Shown here: positions 43,296 to 51,620 of the stretch, in pieces
How the letters are laid out: the number at the start of each line of letters is the position of its first letter
Position numbering within the stretch: position 1 is the first letter of the stretch
Source: Faecalicatena_A orotica
GTDB taxonomy: Bacteria; Bacillota; Clostridia; Lachnospirales; Lachnospiraceae
NCBI RefSeq assembly: GCF_040545875.1
Contig: NZ_JBEPMR010000013.1
DNA length: 64,000 nucleotides
Direction: 5' to 3' (one strand)
Program-made: the position numbers and the translations under genes
The notes under the pieces: generated by a model
The model's database searches: none
The model's input: the letters and a program-made list of their open reading frames with translations, nothing else
What the model was told of the DNA's origin: nothing

Positions 43296-44540
43296 TTACA
43301 ATTCCTTAAGTGGAAGCAGCACCGTGAATTTTGTGCCCTTTCCCGGCGCACTCTCTACTTCTACCGATCCATCCAGATGCCTGATTACATTTGCCACATG
43401 GCACAATCCGATCCCTGTGGACATCTGCCCTGTTTCTTTATCATATTTCGTAGAAAACCCGGCTCCCCAGATATATTCTTTCGTATCCTCATCCATCCCG
43501 CATCCGTCATCTGCGACCTCCAGTTTCAACATCTGGTCCTGTTCCTGAACAGTAAGGCTGATATGTCCGTTCTCTTCGCAGGCATCCATACTGTTTACAA
43601 GCAGATTATTTAAAATCGTAAATATATCATAATAATGTTGTATCTGCATCTCAGACTGATTCCTCAGCTTAAATGACAACATCCTGCCCCGCTCATTTAT
43701 CTGACGTTTCGTATTGTCTTCAATTATCCGCAAAATATAAGAAAGCTTCATGCTTTTCTCTTCATGCTCGTGTACAAGTGATGAGATTCCTTCCACAATC
43801 CTCTGGTAATCCTTACGGATCTCGTGCGCCTCTCTTGCAATATCAAGCGCCGGCTGTCCATCCTGCCCTTCCACCTCCAGATTCTCATAAAGCTGGTGGC
43901 TCTTTCTGGTCAGTTCATTCAAATCTTCCATCGATTTCCTCAGGTAAAAGGATTCTGCATAGATATCTGTCACGATCTGGTTCAACTGTGCATAATGGCT
44001 CTGATGTTCTTTTTTCCTCAGATACAGGTGTTCCCATTCATACATCCAGTACAGCATCCAGACAAGCACACCGCGTATCACTGCTACAAGCGCAGAATCT
44101 ACAACCGCCGCACCGTCAACATGTCCCATAAGCACGAGCTGCACTGCATTCGCGGCAAAATCGCAGAAAATCATTCCTGCCATAAGCTTCGACTTCCCAC
44201 GCTCCCTGAAAAGCCTGACACAAATACACAGGATCAGGCTGTACACACCATAATAAAAAACAGCCGGGATAAACATATCTGAAAATGTAGTTTTTCCGGT
44301 TGCTGCACCGATTACACCCCGCAGCAGGCACGCCGTCACTGTCATGGAAAATGTCAGCGGTATCACGCAAATGGATGGATAAAATAAAAGCAGTGCCGTT
44401 AAAACCGGCGTCCCCAGAGAGACAACATAACTCGAATAGGCAAATGGCGCAATGTAAATCTGACAGACAAGTCCCAGCAGAATTCCATAGCAAACTGCCC
44501 TGATCCGCTTATTTTTTAAAATCCCCGGTATTGAAGTCAT
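43296..44540 (-). CDS. GlnK/YcbA-like sensor histidine kinase
   Basis: Kinase of 414 residues, from ATG 44540 (MTSIPGILKN), ten bases after GGGAGG. Six hydrophobic segments fill about residues 12-175, followed by a helical region and a HATPase domain with NNLLVNSMDACEE (N box), VADDGCGMDED (G1) and GTKFTVLLP at the end. The usual H-box is not conspicuous; the helical part at HEHEEKSMKL is the likely phosphorylation region. As in B. subtilis GlnK, the many membrane helices may themselves sense the amino acid. It pairs with the YcbB-type regulator. Confidence 0.82.
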   Translation of the reverse strand: MTSIPGILKNKRIRAVCYGILLGLVCQIYIAPFAYSSYVVSLGTPVLTALLLFYPSICVIPLTFSMTVTACLLRGVIGAATGKTTFSDMFIPAVFYYGVYSLILCICVRLFRERGKSKLMAGMIFCDFAANAVQLVLMGHVDGAAVVDSALVAVIRGVLVWMLYWMYEWEHLYLRKKEHQSHYAQLNQIVTDIYAESFYLRKSMEDLNELTRKSHQLYENLEVEGQDGQPALDIAREAHEIRKDYQRIVEGISSLVHEHEEKSMKLSYILRIIEDNTKRQINERGRMLSFKLRNQSEMQIQHYYDIFTILNNLLVNSMDACEENGHISLTVQEQDQMLKLEVADDGCGMDEDTKEYIWGAGFSTKYDKETGQMSTGIGLCHVANVIRHLDGSVEVESAPGKGTKFTVLLPLKEL

Positions 44541-44645
44541 GCCTCCACCTCCCATTGGTCTACCTTTAAGTATACAGACGTGGCCGTGCTGCCGCAAGTG
44601 TTAAATTATTATCGCATTGTGCAATTTTATATTTTCCAGAAATAT

Positions 44646-44661
44646 TTTTGTAGTTTTTTGT
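44646..44661 (+). promoter_or_regulatory. GlnL-type direct-repeat operator
   Basis: TTTTGT-AGTT-TTTTGT matches the direct repeat TTTTGT-N4-TTTTGT reported for B. subtilis GlnL. It lies 75 bases upstream of the symporter start, with a possible -10 (TAATAT, 44672-44677) ten bases after it, so activation from the -35 region is plausible. Confidence 0.65.
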
Positions 44662-44735
44662 AGGTTATTACTAATATATAACGTAGAGAGACGAACGGAT
44701 TAAAAAGAGATTTGCAATTGAAAGGAGATTCTAAT

Positions 44736-46034
44736 ATGAAAAAGAAATTTAAAGTGTCACTGCCATTCCTGATTATGCTGGGTATGGTACTCGGTATTCT
44801 GGGAGGAATCCCATTCCAGAAGAATCCCGAGTTCGCAGTCGAGTATATCAAACCATTTGGTACACTGTTTCTGAATCTGATTAAAATGATTGTTGTCCCT
44901 GTTGTATTATGTTCCATTATCAGCGGAGTTATTTCCATGAAGGATATAAAAAAAGTCGGTTCTGTCGGACTTAAAAGTGTATCCTTCTATCTGGTGACCA
45001 CGGCAGTTGCAGTTACACTTGGTATGGTTTTCGCCAATGTGAGCAAGGTTGGAACAGGCTTCAACCTTGCAACAGAAGCACTCACATTTGAGAGCGTTGA
45101 AACACCGAGCTTTATGGATACCCTGCTCAATATATTCCCCTCAAACGCAGTAGAACCACTTGTTTCAGCTACCATGCTTCAAGTAATCGTACTGGCGCTC
45201 TTCTTCGGATTTGGAATCATTCTCGCCGGGGAAAAAGGAGAACCTCTGGGACGGCTGATCGACAGCATGACAGATGTCTGTCTTCAGATTATGGGGATCA
45301 TCATCAAACTATCTCCGGTTGGTGTATTTGCCCTTTTGCTTCCTGTAGTTGCAGAAAACGGCCCATCCGTCCTGCTTCCATTATTAAAACTAATTATCGT
45401 TATCTACCTTGCGTATATTTTCCATATGGCTGTTGTATTCTCTTTCACAACAAAGACAATGGCCAGAATGTCACCACTGGCATTTTTCAAAGGAATGCTG
45501 CCCGCTATGACTATGGCATTCTCCTCATCCAGTTCAGTGGGCGCACTGCCGCTGAACATCGAATGCAGCCAGAAACTGGGAGCCAAAAAAGAGATTACCA
45601 GCTTCGTACTTCCTTTAGGCGCTACGATTAACATGAACGGAACCTCCATCTATCAGGGCGTATGTGCAATCTTCATCGCAAATGTATTCGGCATCCACCT
45701 GACACTGACACAGCAGATCATGGTTGTGCTCACAGCCACACTGGCCTCTGTAGGTACAGCAGGTGTTCCCGGCTCCGGAGTTATCATGCTCTCTATGGTA
45801 CTTCAGAGTGCCGGCCTTCCGTTGGAAGGAATCGCACTGATTGCCGGAATTGACCGTATCCTTGATATGGGACGTACCGTTGTCAACATTACCGGTGACG
45901 CAAACTGTGCCATCTGTATCTCAAAGGCAGAAGACCGCAAAGCAGCACGGAAAGCCGCCAAGGCCGCTGCGGGCGGTACGGTACACGGAATGGAATTCCC
46001 GGAAGTCCCAATCGCCGAAGTTCCTGCTGAATAA
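44736..46034 (+). CDS. dicarboxylate/amino acid:cation symporter (DAACS family)
   Basis: Membrane protein of 432 residues. ATG 44736 (MKKKFKVSLP) follows AAAGGAG. The GltPh-like pattern is plain: LFLNLIKMIVVPVVLCSIISGV (TM3), MAFSSSSSVGALPLNIECSQKL (serine-rich hairpin HP1), FVLPLGATINMNGTSIYQGV (TM7 NMDGT-like motif), VPGSGVIMLSMVL (HP2) and the substrate-site helix IDRILDMGRTVVNITGDANCA. Transports glutamate, aspartate or C4-dicarboxylates with sodium or protons; DMGRT suggests an acidic substrate. Divergent from the GlnKL-like system, whose operator lies upstream. Confidence 0.93.
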   Translation: MKKKFKVSLPFLIMLGMVLGILGGIPFQKNPEFAVEYIKPFGTLFLNLIKMIVVPVVLCSIISGVISMKDIKKVGSVGLKSVSFYLVTTAVAVTLGMVFANVSKVGTGFNLATEALTFESVETPSFMDTLLNIFPSNAVEPLVSATMLQVIVLALFFGFGIILAGEKGEPLGRLIDSMTDVCLQIMGIIIKLSPVGVFALLLPVVAENGPSVLLPLLKLIIVIYLAYIFHMAVVFSFTTKTMARMSPLAFFKGMLPAMTMAFSSSSSVGALPLNIECSQKLGAKKEITSFVLPLGATINMNGTSIYQGVCAIFIANVFGIHLTLTQQIMVVLTATLASVGTAGVPGSGVIMLSMVLQSAGLPLEGIALIAGIDRILDMGRTVVNITGDANCAICISKAEDRKAARKAAKAAAGGTVHGMEFPEVPIAEVPAE

Positions 46035-46037
46035 ATC

Positions 46038-46058
46038 CAAAGGGGTCAGACCCCTTTG
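46038..46058. repeat. palindromic intergenic repeat, GGGGTCAGACCCC core
   Basis: A 21-base palindrome (10-bp arms, one central base) starting 4 bases after the symporter stop, followed on the plus strand by an A-run. Same family as the repeat at 11472. Confidence 0.8.
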
Positions 46059-46072
46059 AAAAAAGAAACAAA

Positions 46073-46115
46073 AAAGATACCCGGACAATTTTCAATCTAC
46101 TGTCCGGGTATCTTT
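46073..46115. terminator. bidirectional terminator
   Basis: AAAGATACCCGGACA (46073-46087) and TGTCCGGGTATCTTT (46101-46115) are exact complements, with T-runs on both strands. It ends both the symporter (plus) and the P-loop gene (minus). Confidence 0.9.
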
Positions 46116-46120
46116 TAGTT

Positions 46121-46633
46121 CTAAATTGTCTCTCGCCGCATATATGCCGTGAGCTGTCTCTGATTCCTGATAACAATCGTTTTATCTCTGTACTTCTCCC
46201 TGACTTGTCTGTAATTGTTCCTTTGCCTCCGATCGCGGCCTTTACCTAATATCCAGATCAGAAACTCCAGATCCAGCTTTTCCGGACAGCCGGGCGTCAT
46301 AGATTCCCTTGTTTTCCCACGGTATCTGTATAATCTTTTCATTACACGGAACAGGCAGGCAAAACGGTTAAAACACATCATGATAATCCTGTCTGCTTCT
46401 TCCAGTCTTCTGTCGTACAACAGACCGGTATAATTTCCCTCAATAATCCATGAGCTATTCCGGTTCATAAATTGGCAGACAATGTTTGCCTCCTCTTCAT
46501 GCCTTCTCTCCTGCCATTCAGGAAGCCAGTGTACGCAGTCCAGATGCAGAACCTCTGTGTGGTGCTTCTCTCCAAGAAATCGTGCCAGTGTGGACTTTCC
46601 ACATCCGCTGTATCCTATAACCGCCGTCTTCAT
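46121..46633 (-). CDS. P-loop nucleotide kinase-like protein (DNA topology modulation protein FlaR-related)
   Basis: Protein of 170 residues. Walker A is GYSGCGKST (about 7-15), followed by HLDCVHWLPEWQERRHEE and SSWIIEGNYTGLLYDRRLEEADRIIMM, the pattern of the adenylate-kinase-like AAA proteins annotated as FlaR/topology modulation proteins. The C terminus is rich in arginine. Substrate unknown; the topology name is historical. It is 20 bases after uppP on the same strand, so probably cotranscribed. Confidence 0.8.
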   Translation of the reverse strand: MKTAVIGYSGCGKSTLARFLGEKHHTEVLHLDCVHWLPEWQERRHEEEANIVCQFMNRNSSWIIEGNYTGLLYDRRLEEADRIIMMCFNRFACLFRVMKRLYRYRGKTRESMTPGCPEKLDLEFLIWILGKGRDRRQRNNYRQVREKYRDKTIVIRNQRQLTAYMRRETI

Positions 46634-46653
46634 TTCGATTTCCTCCGTCAGTA

Positions 46654-47481
46654 TTAACCGATAAATCCAAAATAAATGATGATAATGATACCAAGTAATA
46701 TTCTGTAAACACCAAATATCTTAAAGTCATGCTTGCGGATATAGCTCAGAAGCATTCGGATTGCAAATACAGATACTACGAAGGAAACTACTGTGCCTAT
46801 AATTAAGAGCACCCACTCTGTACCACTGAACATCCCCACCTTCAGGAAATATTTGATCAGCTTCAGCCCGCTTGCACCTGCCATAACAGGTATTGCAAGG
46901 AAGAAGGAAAACTCACTGGCCACATAGCGTGAACATCCAAGCAGTACCGCACCGAGTATCGTTGCACCACTGCGGGAGGTCCCGGGAATAGCCGCCAGTA
47001 CCTGAAAACACCCTATAAAAAAGGCCGTCTTAAATGTCAGTTCCCCCAGAGACCGCATAGAAGGACGTCTCTTCATATTCTCGATCACAATAAATGCGAT
47101 ACCGTATATAATCAGGGTCGCAGCGATTATATAGACACTGGACAAATAATCCTCCAGAACCATGTCTAGTGGCATCCCGACAATAATGATCGGTACACAG
47201 CCAACGGCTACTTTCTTCCACAGGTCAAAAGTTTCTTTCTTTTCCCGCCTGCTCTTATGTGCTGAAAACGGATTGAGCTTATGAAAAAATAACACCAGAA
47301 CCGCCAGAATAGAGCCGAACTGGATGACGACCTTGAATACTTCAAAAAACTCCGGTGTCGAGGTCATGGGCCATATGTTGTCAAATAGAATCAAATGCCC
47401 TGTACTGCTGATAGGAAGCCATTCAGTAATCCCCTGGATTATCCCAAGAATGACCGCCTTCAAAATTTCAATAAAGTCCAT
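46654..47481 (-). CDS. uppP: undecaprenyl-diphosphatase
   Basis: Membrane phosphatase of 275 residues (BacA type) that recycles the lipid carrier for cell-wall synthesis and confers bacitracin tolerance when raised. About eight hydrophobic segments. The two active-site regions are GIIQGITEWLPISSTGHLIL (about 13-32) and AIPGTSRSGATILGA (about 163-177). ATG 47481 follows AAAGGAG. Bacitracin relevance is shared with the BceAB module at 21.8-26.4 kb, but the genes are not linked. Confidence 0.95.
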   Translation of the reverse strand: MDFIEILKAVILGIIQGITEWLPISSTGHLILFDNIWPMTSTPEFFEVFKVVIQFGSILAVLVLFFHKLNPFSAHKSRREKKETFDLWKKVAVGCVPIIIVGMPLDMVLEDYLSSVYIIAATLIIYGIAFIVIENMKRRPSMRSLGELTFKTAFFIGCFQVLAAIPGTSRSGATILGAVLLGCSRYVASEFSFFLAIPVMAGASGLKLIKYFLKVGMFSGTEWVLLIIGTVVSFVVSVFAIRMLLSYIRKHDFKIFGVYRILLGIIIIIYFGFIG

Positions 47482-47703
47482 GTTTAACTTCTCCTTTCCA
47501 CATCGGTCTATTGTAATCTAGTTTTCAGGAAAATGCAACAGGGAGTCCCTTTCAGTCATGAAACCTTCAAAATATTCTTTTTCTCCTCCATTTTTCTGCA
47601 TCTCAATTATATGCATATTGATGCTTTTATCAACTAAATAAAGTTTTAATCAACCAATTAAATGCACATAATATAGTACACTTATAGTGTAAGGAGAGTT
47701 GTT

Positions 47704-47988
47704 ATGGTAGAATTTGGAGAAAATTTAAGAAATCTAAGATTGCGAGATAAATTAACACAGGCACAGCTGGCACAAAAGCTGGAAATGACAAAGTCTGTCA
47801 TCAGTGCCTATGAGACCGGACTTCGTTTTCCATCGTATGATGTCTTAATTCACATAGCGAAGATTTTTAAGGTATCTACAGATTATCTCCTTGGTGTTGA
47901 AAACAGACAGGAAGTTGATTTATCCGGACTATCCAGTGAAGAAATCATTGCATTGAGAAATTTAATAAAAGCTATGAAAAAGAAATAA
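47704..47988 (+). CDS. XRE family helix-turn-helix regulator
   Basis: Small regulator of 94 residues. The Cro/CI-type helix-turn-helix is complete: FGENLRNLRLRDKLTQAQLAQKLEMTKSVISAYETG (begins at residue 4), and the phrase PSYDVLIHIAKIFKVSTDYLLG closes it. The short tail (LSGLSSEEIIALRNLIKAM) may dimerise. ATG 47704 follows AAGGAG. Stands alone; target unknown. Confidence 0.9.
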   Translation: MVEFGENLRNLRLRDKLTQAQLAQKLEMTKSVISAYETGLRFPSYDVLIHIAKIFKVSTDYLLGVENRQEVDLSGLSSEEIIALRNLIKAMKKK

Positions 47989-47989
47989 T

Positions 47990-48031
47990 GTCGTTACAGT
48001 ACGTTCCTTATCGGTTATGCACTGTAACGAC
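47990..48031. terminator. inverted repeat ending XRE gene
   Basis: GTCGTTACAGT (47990-48000) and ACTGTAACGAC (48021-48031) are exact complements, directly after the stop of the XRE gene and before the end of the convergent cfa gene. The T-run is short, so efficiency is uncertain. Confidence 0.6.
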
Positions 48032-48053
48032 TTTAGTGATGCACATATTTTCC

Positions 48054-49220
48054 TTATGAATACCATCTGACTGCAGGCAGCTGGTTATTAATCCCTTTCG
48101 TCACCAATATCTGATGCAGGTCAATCACTCCATTTCTGAATGTCGCCGCACATGAAGATAAATATAAATCCCACATCCTTGCAAACCTGTCATCAAACAT
48201 TTTCCGGACCTCCGGGATATGTTTCTTATAATTTTCTTCCCAACAGAGCAGTGTCTTATTATAGTGAAGTCTCAGATTTTCTATATCGAGAGTATGAAAA
48301 TTATCCTCCGCCATATCAGAGAGCATTTCCCGCAGACTCGGTATCATGCCGCCGGGAAAAATATATTTTTTAATCCAAGGGTCACCCGGGTGTTCTTTTA
48401 ACGCACTGATAAAATGCAGGAGGAACAGCCCGCCCGGTTCCATAACCTGATTTACACAGTCCAGAAACAGCTGGTGATTGTCACGTCCAACATGTTCTAC
48501 CATCCCCACGCTCACAACCCGGTCAAACTTTTTTCCTGTCTTCGGCAGATCACGGTAATCCATCAACTCTACCGACAACAGGTCTTCCAGTCCTTCCTCC
48601 TGAATGCGGTGCCTAAATTCTCTGTACTGCTCTTCACTTAATGTGATCCCAGTGCCATGCACCTGATACTTCTTAGCCGCTTCAATCAGAAGAAATCCCC
48701 ATCCGCATCCGATATCCAGCAGGTTCATTCCTTCCTTTAAATACAGTTTCTCCAGAATATGATCCACTTTATTGACCTGAGCCTGATAAAGCGTATCGTC
48801 TTCCCGCCGGAAATATCCGCAGGAATAACTCAATGTTTCGTCCAGCCATAACTTGTAAAAATCATCTCCTATATCATAATGGCTGCGCACTTCCTTCTCC
48901 TGATTCTTCTTTGCCGGAGAAGAGAAAATCAGCTTCTTCAGCGCTTTCTGGTCCGTAGAGAATTTATCCATCTGCCCTAAGAAATGATTCAGCGCCTCAT
49001 AAAGGTTTCCCTCGATCTCCAGATTTCCGTCCATATAGGCTTCCCCCAATGCGAGGGACGTACTTGTCACCAAGTCTTTGATGGGGATCATCTTATGGAT
49101 CTTCACCGTAAAGGTGGGTTTCCCCTCCCCGATTAAGTATTCTTTGCCATTCATTTTCACGAGAAACGGCTGCTCGTCAAATTTCCTCAAAAATGATACT
49201 AACACGTTTTCTTCCAGCAT
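48054..49220 (-). CDS. cfa: cyclopropane-fatty-acyl-phospholipid synthase
   Basis: SAM-dependent enzyme of 388 residues that adds a methylene bridge to unsaturated membrane lipids. ATG 49220 (MLEENVLVSF) follows AAAGGAGG. An N-terminal lipid-binding domain (about 1-110) precedes the methyltransferase domain with VRSHYDIGDDFYKLWLDETLSYSCGYF (begins about 110), LLDIGCGWGFLLIEAAKKY (SAM site), and VSVGMVEHVGRDNHQLF. Length and motifs fit Cfa. Single-gene unit. Confidence 0.94.
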   Translation of the reverse strand: MLEENVLVSFLRKFDEQPFLVKMNGKEYLIGEGKPTFTVKIHKMIPIKDLVTSTSLALGEAYMDGNLEIEGNLYEALNHFLGQMDKFSTDQKALKKLIFSSPAKKNQEKEVRSHYDIGDDFYKLWLDETLSYSCGYFRREDDTLYQAQVNKVDHILEKLYLKEGMNLLDIGCGWGFLLIEAAKKYQVHGTGITLSEEQYREFRHRIQEEGLEDLLSVELMDYRDLPKTGKKFDRVVSVGMVEHVGRDNHQLFLDCVNQVMEPGGLFLLHFISALKEHPGDPWIKKYIFPGGMIPSLREMLSDMAEDNFHTLDIENLRLHYNKTLLCWEENYKKHIPEVRKMFDDRFARMWDLYLSSCAATFRNGVIDLHQILVTKGINNQLPAVRWYS

Positions 49221-49532
49221 TGTTCTGCCTCCTTTCAAAAGGAGTATTGCCATTTTATGGGAGGATGATGCACATGGAAGCATAAAAAGGGATCAAACCT
49301 TATTTGAACGTTGTGCAGATCATCACGGTTAGAAATCTACTTATCAGCATCTCGCCATCTAACCTCCTTTATCATATACTTTGTATTTTTCTACTTATCT
49401 TCTTTTTATAATTAACCATGTGTAGCGTTCATCTATATCTATATGAATCTTCATACTTAAGAAAACACAACGTCCACTGTTTATATCTTTGTAGTATAGA
49501 GTAAAGGATTTACTTTGTTCTTTTAAAAAATA
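49221..49532. other. intergenic stretch, no gene
   Basis: About 310 bases between the cfa start and the GNAT terminator. It should hold the cfa promoter on the minus strand; no clear consensus, RNA gene or coding frame with a binding site is seen. Confidence 0.6.
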
Positions 49533-49558
49533 AAACGACTGATGTAATTCAGCCGTTT
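49533..49558 (-). terminator. terminator of GNAT gene
   Basis: On the minus strand AAACGGCTGA pairs with TCAGTCGTTT (one G-U), followed by TATTTTTT. It is 11 bases past the GNAT stop. Confidence 0.8.
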
Positions 49559-49568
49559 CATCTTTATC

Positions 49569-50045
49569 TCACATAAAAATATATTCCATTATAAATTCCT
49601 CCGCATTTTCATCAATGATCTGAAAACCGGCTTTCTTATACATACTCAAAGCATAATTGTCCTTCTGCACCGCGAGAGAAACTTTTCTATAACATTTACT
49701 CCTCAATAGCTGTAGCATTTTATGCATTAACTCACTCCCGATACCGTATCCACGATATTCTTTATATAGAGAAATGGCAAATTCAGGCGTCCCATCATCG
49801 ACACTGCCATACCCGGCAATGTTCCTTACCCACACAGCACCGACTAACCTGTTATCAATTTCAGTACACAGGCAGTAATCATCTGGCAGCATGCCAAAAT
49901 CTTTAATATAGACCTGTAATTTCGGATTAAGAATTATTTCTCTGGGGACAGGATCATCTCCCTCTCTCTGGAAAATTGCTTCGTATAGAAAATCATCAAG
50001 ATATTGATACTCATCTTTTCTCATTTCCCTTATTTTATAGTTCAT
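49569..50045 (-). CDS. GNAT family N-acetyltransferase
   Basis: Acetyl-CoA-dependent acetyltransferase of 158 residues. The acetyl-CoA loop reads LYKEYRGYGIGSELMHKML (about 91-109; Q/RxxGxG/A type), followed by VSLAVQKDNYALSMYKKAGFQII, the standard motif B. The N terminus begins IREMRKDEYQYLDDFLYEAI. Substrate cannot be assigned. ATG 50045 follows GGAGG. Probably monocistronic. Confidence 0.9.
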   Translation of the reverse strand: MNYKIREMRKDEYQYLDDFLYEAIFQREGDDPVPREIILNPKLQVYIKDFGMLPDDYCLCTEIDNRLVGAVWVRNIAGYGSVDDGTPEFAISLYKEYRGYGIGSELMHKMLQLLRSKCYRKVSLAVQKDNYALSMYKKAGFQIIDENAEEFIMEYIFM

Positions 50046-50111
50046 TATTCCTCCACATTTTCATGTTATTAACTACAGGCCACAATACTGGAGAATCTTG
50101 CTTATCTTCTC

Positions 50112-50271
50112 GAGCGTGTTTGATAAATCATGTATACGGCTGATTGTCCCAATTCGCGAGATATTTGAGCCGAATTTTTGAGGCGTAGTGGTTCTACGTT
50201 GATAAAATTTGGCTCAAATAGGGCGTGAAGTGGGGCGGTCAGACGTGTACAATGAATTATCTAACGCGCTC
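50112..50271. mobile_element. long MITE copy (160 bp) with inverted ends and internal hairpins
   Basis: Ends 50112-50131 and 50252-50271 are 20-base inverted repeats with few mismatches. The interior holds a second long inverted repeat (50163-50178 with 50204-50219) enclosing a small CGTAG/CTACG hairpin (50184-50198), so the whole element folds into a nested structure. It shares 41 left-end bases with the 61-bp copy at 26521. It has no coding capacity. TA follows the right end; the left flank is TC, so no intact target duplication. It covers the last codons of the small membrane-protein gene. Confidence 0.75.
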
Positions 50272-50422
50272 TAGTCTTTTGGTACGCGGCAAGAGACACC
50301 ATATACAAAATCAGACTCAATCCGGCAATTGGATGATATATCCCCGTTATTAAAAAAGCAATACCAGAAATCATTAAAACTAACAGTGAAACTATTGTTA
50401 AGCTGAGAAATAAACGGTTCAT
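50261..50422 (-). CDS. small membrane protein directly downstream of CRISPR array
   Basis: A 53-residue protein from ATG 50422 (MNRLFLSLTI), seven bases after GGAGGTGCC... binding-site bases. Two hydrophobic helices (about 4-23 and 27-46) are joined by a short loop, and the tail is basic (QKTRAR). The start is only 16 bases past the terminal CRISPR repeat, in the same direction as array transcription, so the pre-crRNA would carry this gene. The last few codons and the stop lie inside the MITE right end. I do not recognise the family. Small two-helix proteins can be toxins or phage-related, but there is no direct evidence. Confidence 0.6.
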   Translation of the reverse strand: MNRLFLSLTIVSLLVLMISGIAFLITGIYHPIAGLSLILYMVSLAAYQKTRAR

Positions 50423-50438
50423 AAGGCACCTCCATCTA

Positions 50439-51130
50439 AATTCGATCCACGTCCCCACGAGGGGAACGACTGTACTTGTTGATGATATTATTAAGTACAT
50501 ACATAATTTCAATCCACGTCCCCACAAGGGGAACGACGGTGTACGGTTCCGGTACAATGCAGTTGGTGATGTATTTCAATCCACGTCCCCACAAGGGGAA
50601 CGACGGAATCTTTGTATAGGTTTGTACGCAAAGGGGAAATTTCAATCCACGTCCCCACAAGGGGAACGACTTAACCTGTATAATCATATGATCCCTCAAC
50701 TCCATTTCAATCCACGTCCCCACAAGGGGAACGACCAGAAGATCAAGACATCTGTCTGGCGGTCCGAAAATTTCAATCCACGTCCCCACAAGGGGAACGA
50801 CTAAAATCATGGGGCATGCCGGAAAAGATATTAACATTTCAATCCACGTCCCCACAAGGGGAACGACTCTGATCCCGTCATTCATTGACGTGGGGATATC
50901 TATTTCAATCCACGTCCCCACAAGGGGAACGACAGTATATAATATAGTTACAAGGTAAGGAAAACAAATTTCAATCCACGTCCCCACAAGGGGAACGACA
51001 CAACATTTAGTAATTTCAAGGAGCTTCAATCGATTTCAATCCACGTCCCCACAAGGGGAACGACAGGAGCGAATGATTATGATAGGATATAATATAAGAT
51101 TTCAATCCACGTCCCCACAAGGGGAACGAC
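50439..51130 (-). CRISPR. CRISPR array, 11 repeats of 32 bp, 10 spacers, type I-C-like, no cas genes
   Basis: Repeats (minus strand begins GTCGTTCCCC, ends GGATTGAAAT) at 50439, 50506, 50573, 50639, 50704, 50770, 50836, 50902, 50968, 51033 and 51099, each 32 bases; spacers 33-35 bases. Ten repeats are identical; the one at 50439-50470 has three differences, as expected of the leader-distal end. So the leader is on the right, after 51130, and transcription is leftward. The repeat form is that of type I-C. No cas gene lies in the window on either side, so the array depends on cas genes elsewhere or is inactive. Confidence 0.97.
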
Positions 51131-51620
51131 TGCAAAATAGACAATTTCTTCTCCAAATATTTAGTCATTTTCACCTAAACATCTGATTAACTTATCTACT
51201 TTACGCTCATTTTCTCTTCATTTTATTTACAGGCACACTCAATTTGTGCATTTTTTCTGGTGCGAATCCCCCAGTGTTTTTATGTTCACTTCTGGTTCGC
51301 ACCACATAATTAATATCTGGTCAACTGCAATTCTCCTAATTACAATCCACAATTCCTCTATAGAAAAATCTACCTTCTCCTTAAATTTTATCCCTTTTCC
51401 ATCTCCAATACAACCTTAAATTACAATATCCACTCGTAAACCTGTCTTCCCGGTTACTGTGCACATCCTTCTGGTGTGACAGTAACCGCATCAGTTCATT
51501 AAAAGCCACCTGTGGCAAGGGTACTATGTACCAGCGGCTCATGTTCATCAAGGAGCATCGACCCTATGCTAAGCCCATAGCTGTATCCCCTCGACTGTTA
51601 AATATATATTCTGTTATTCC
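51131..51620. other. CRISPR leader and structured non-coding stretch
   Basis: The first ~110 bases are AT-rich and form the array leader. A long hairpin (GGTGCGAA ... TTCGCACC, about 51259-51303) follows. At 51452-51532 three small hairpins stand in a row: GGTTACTGT/ACAGTAACC (51452-51487), GCCACCTGTGGC (51505-51516) and GGTACTATGTACC (51520-51532). No coding frame with a binding site is found. The right part may be a remnant of a mobile element or a structured RNA; the minus strand should also hold the 3' end of the GH42 transcript. Confidence 0.5.

Noticed and set aside
50436..51029. Long minus-strand frame through the CRISPR array with repeating VVPLVGTWIE
   Set aside because: The repeats and spacers happen to stay open in one frame; the repeated peptide is just the translated CRISPR repeat.
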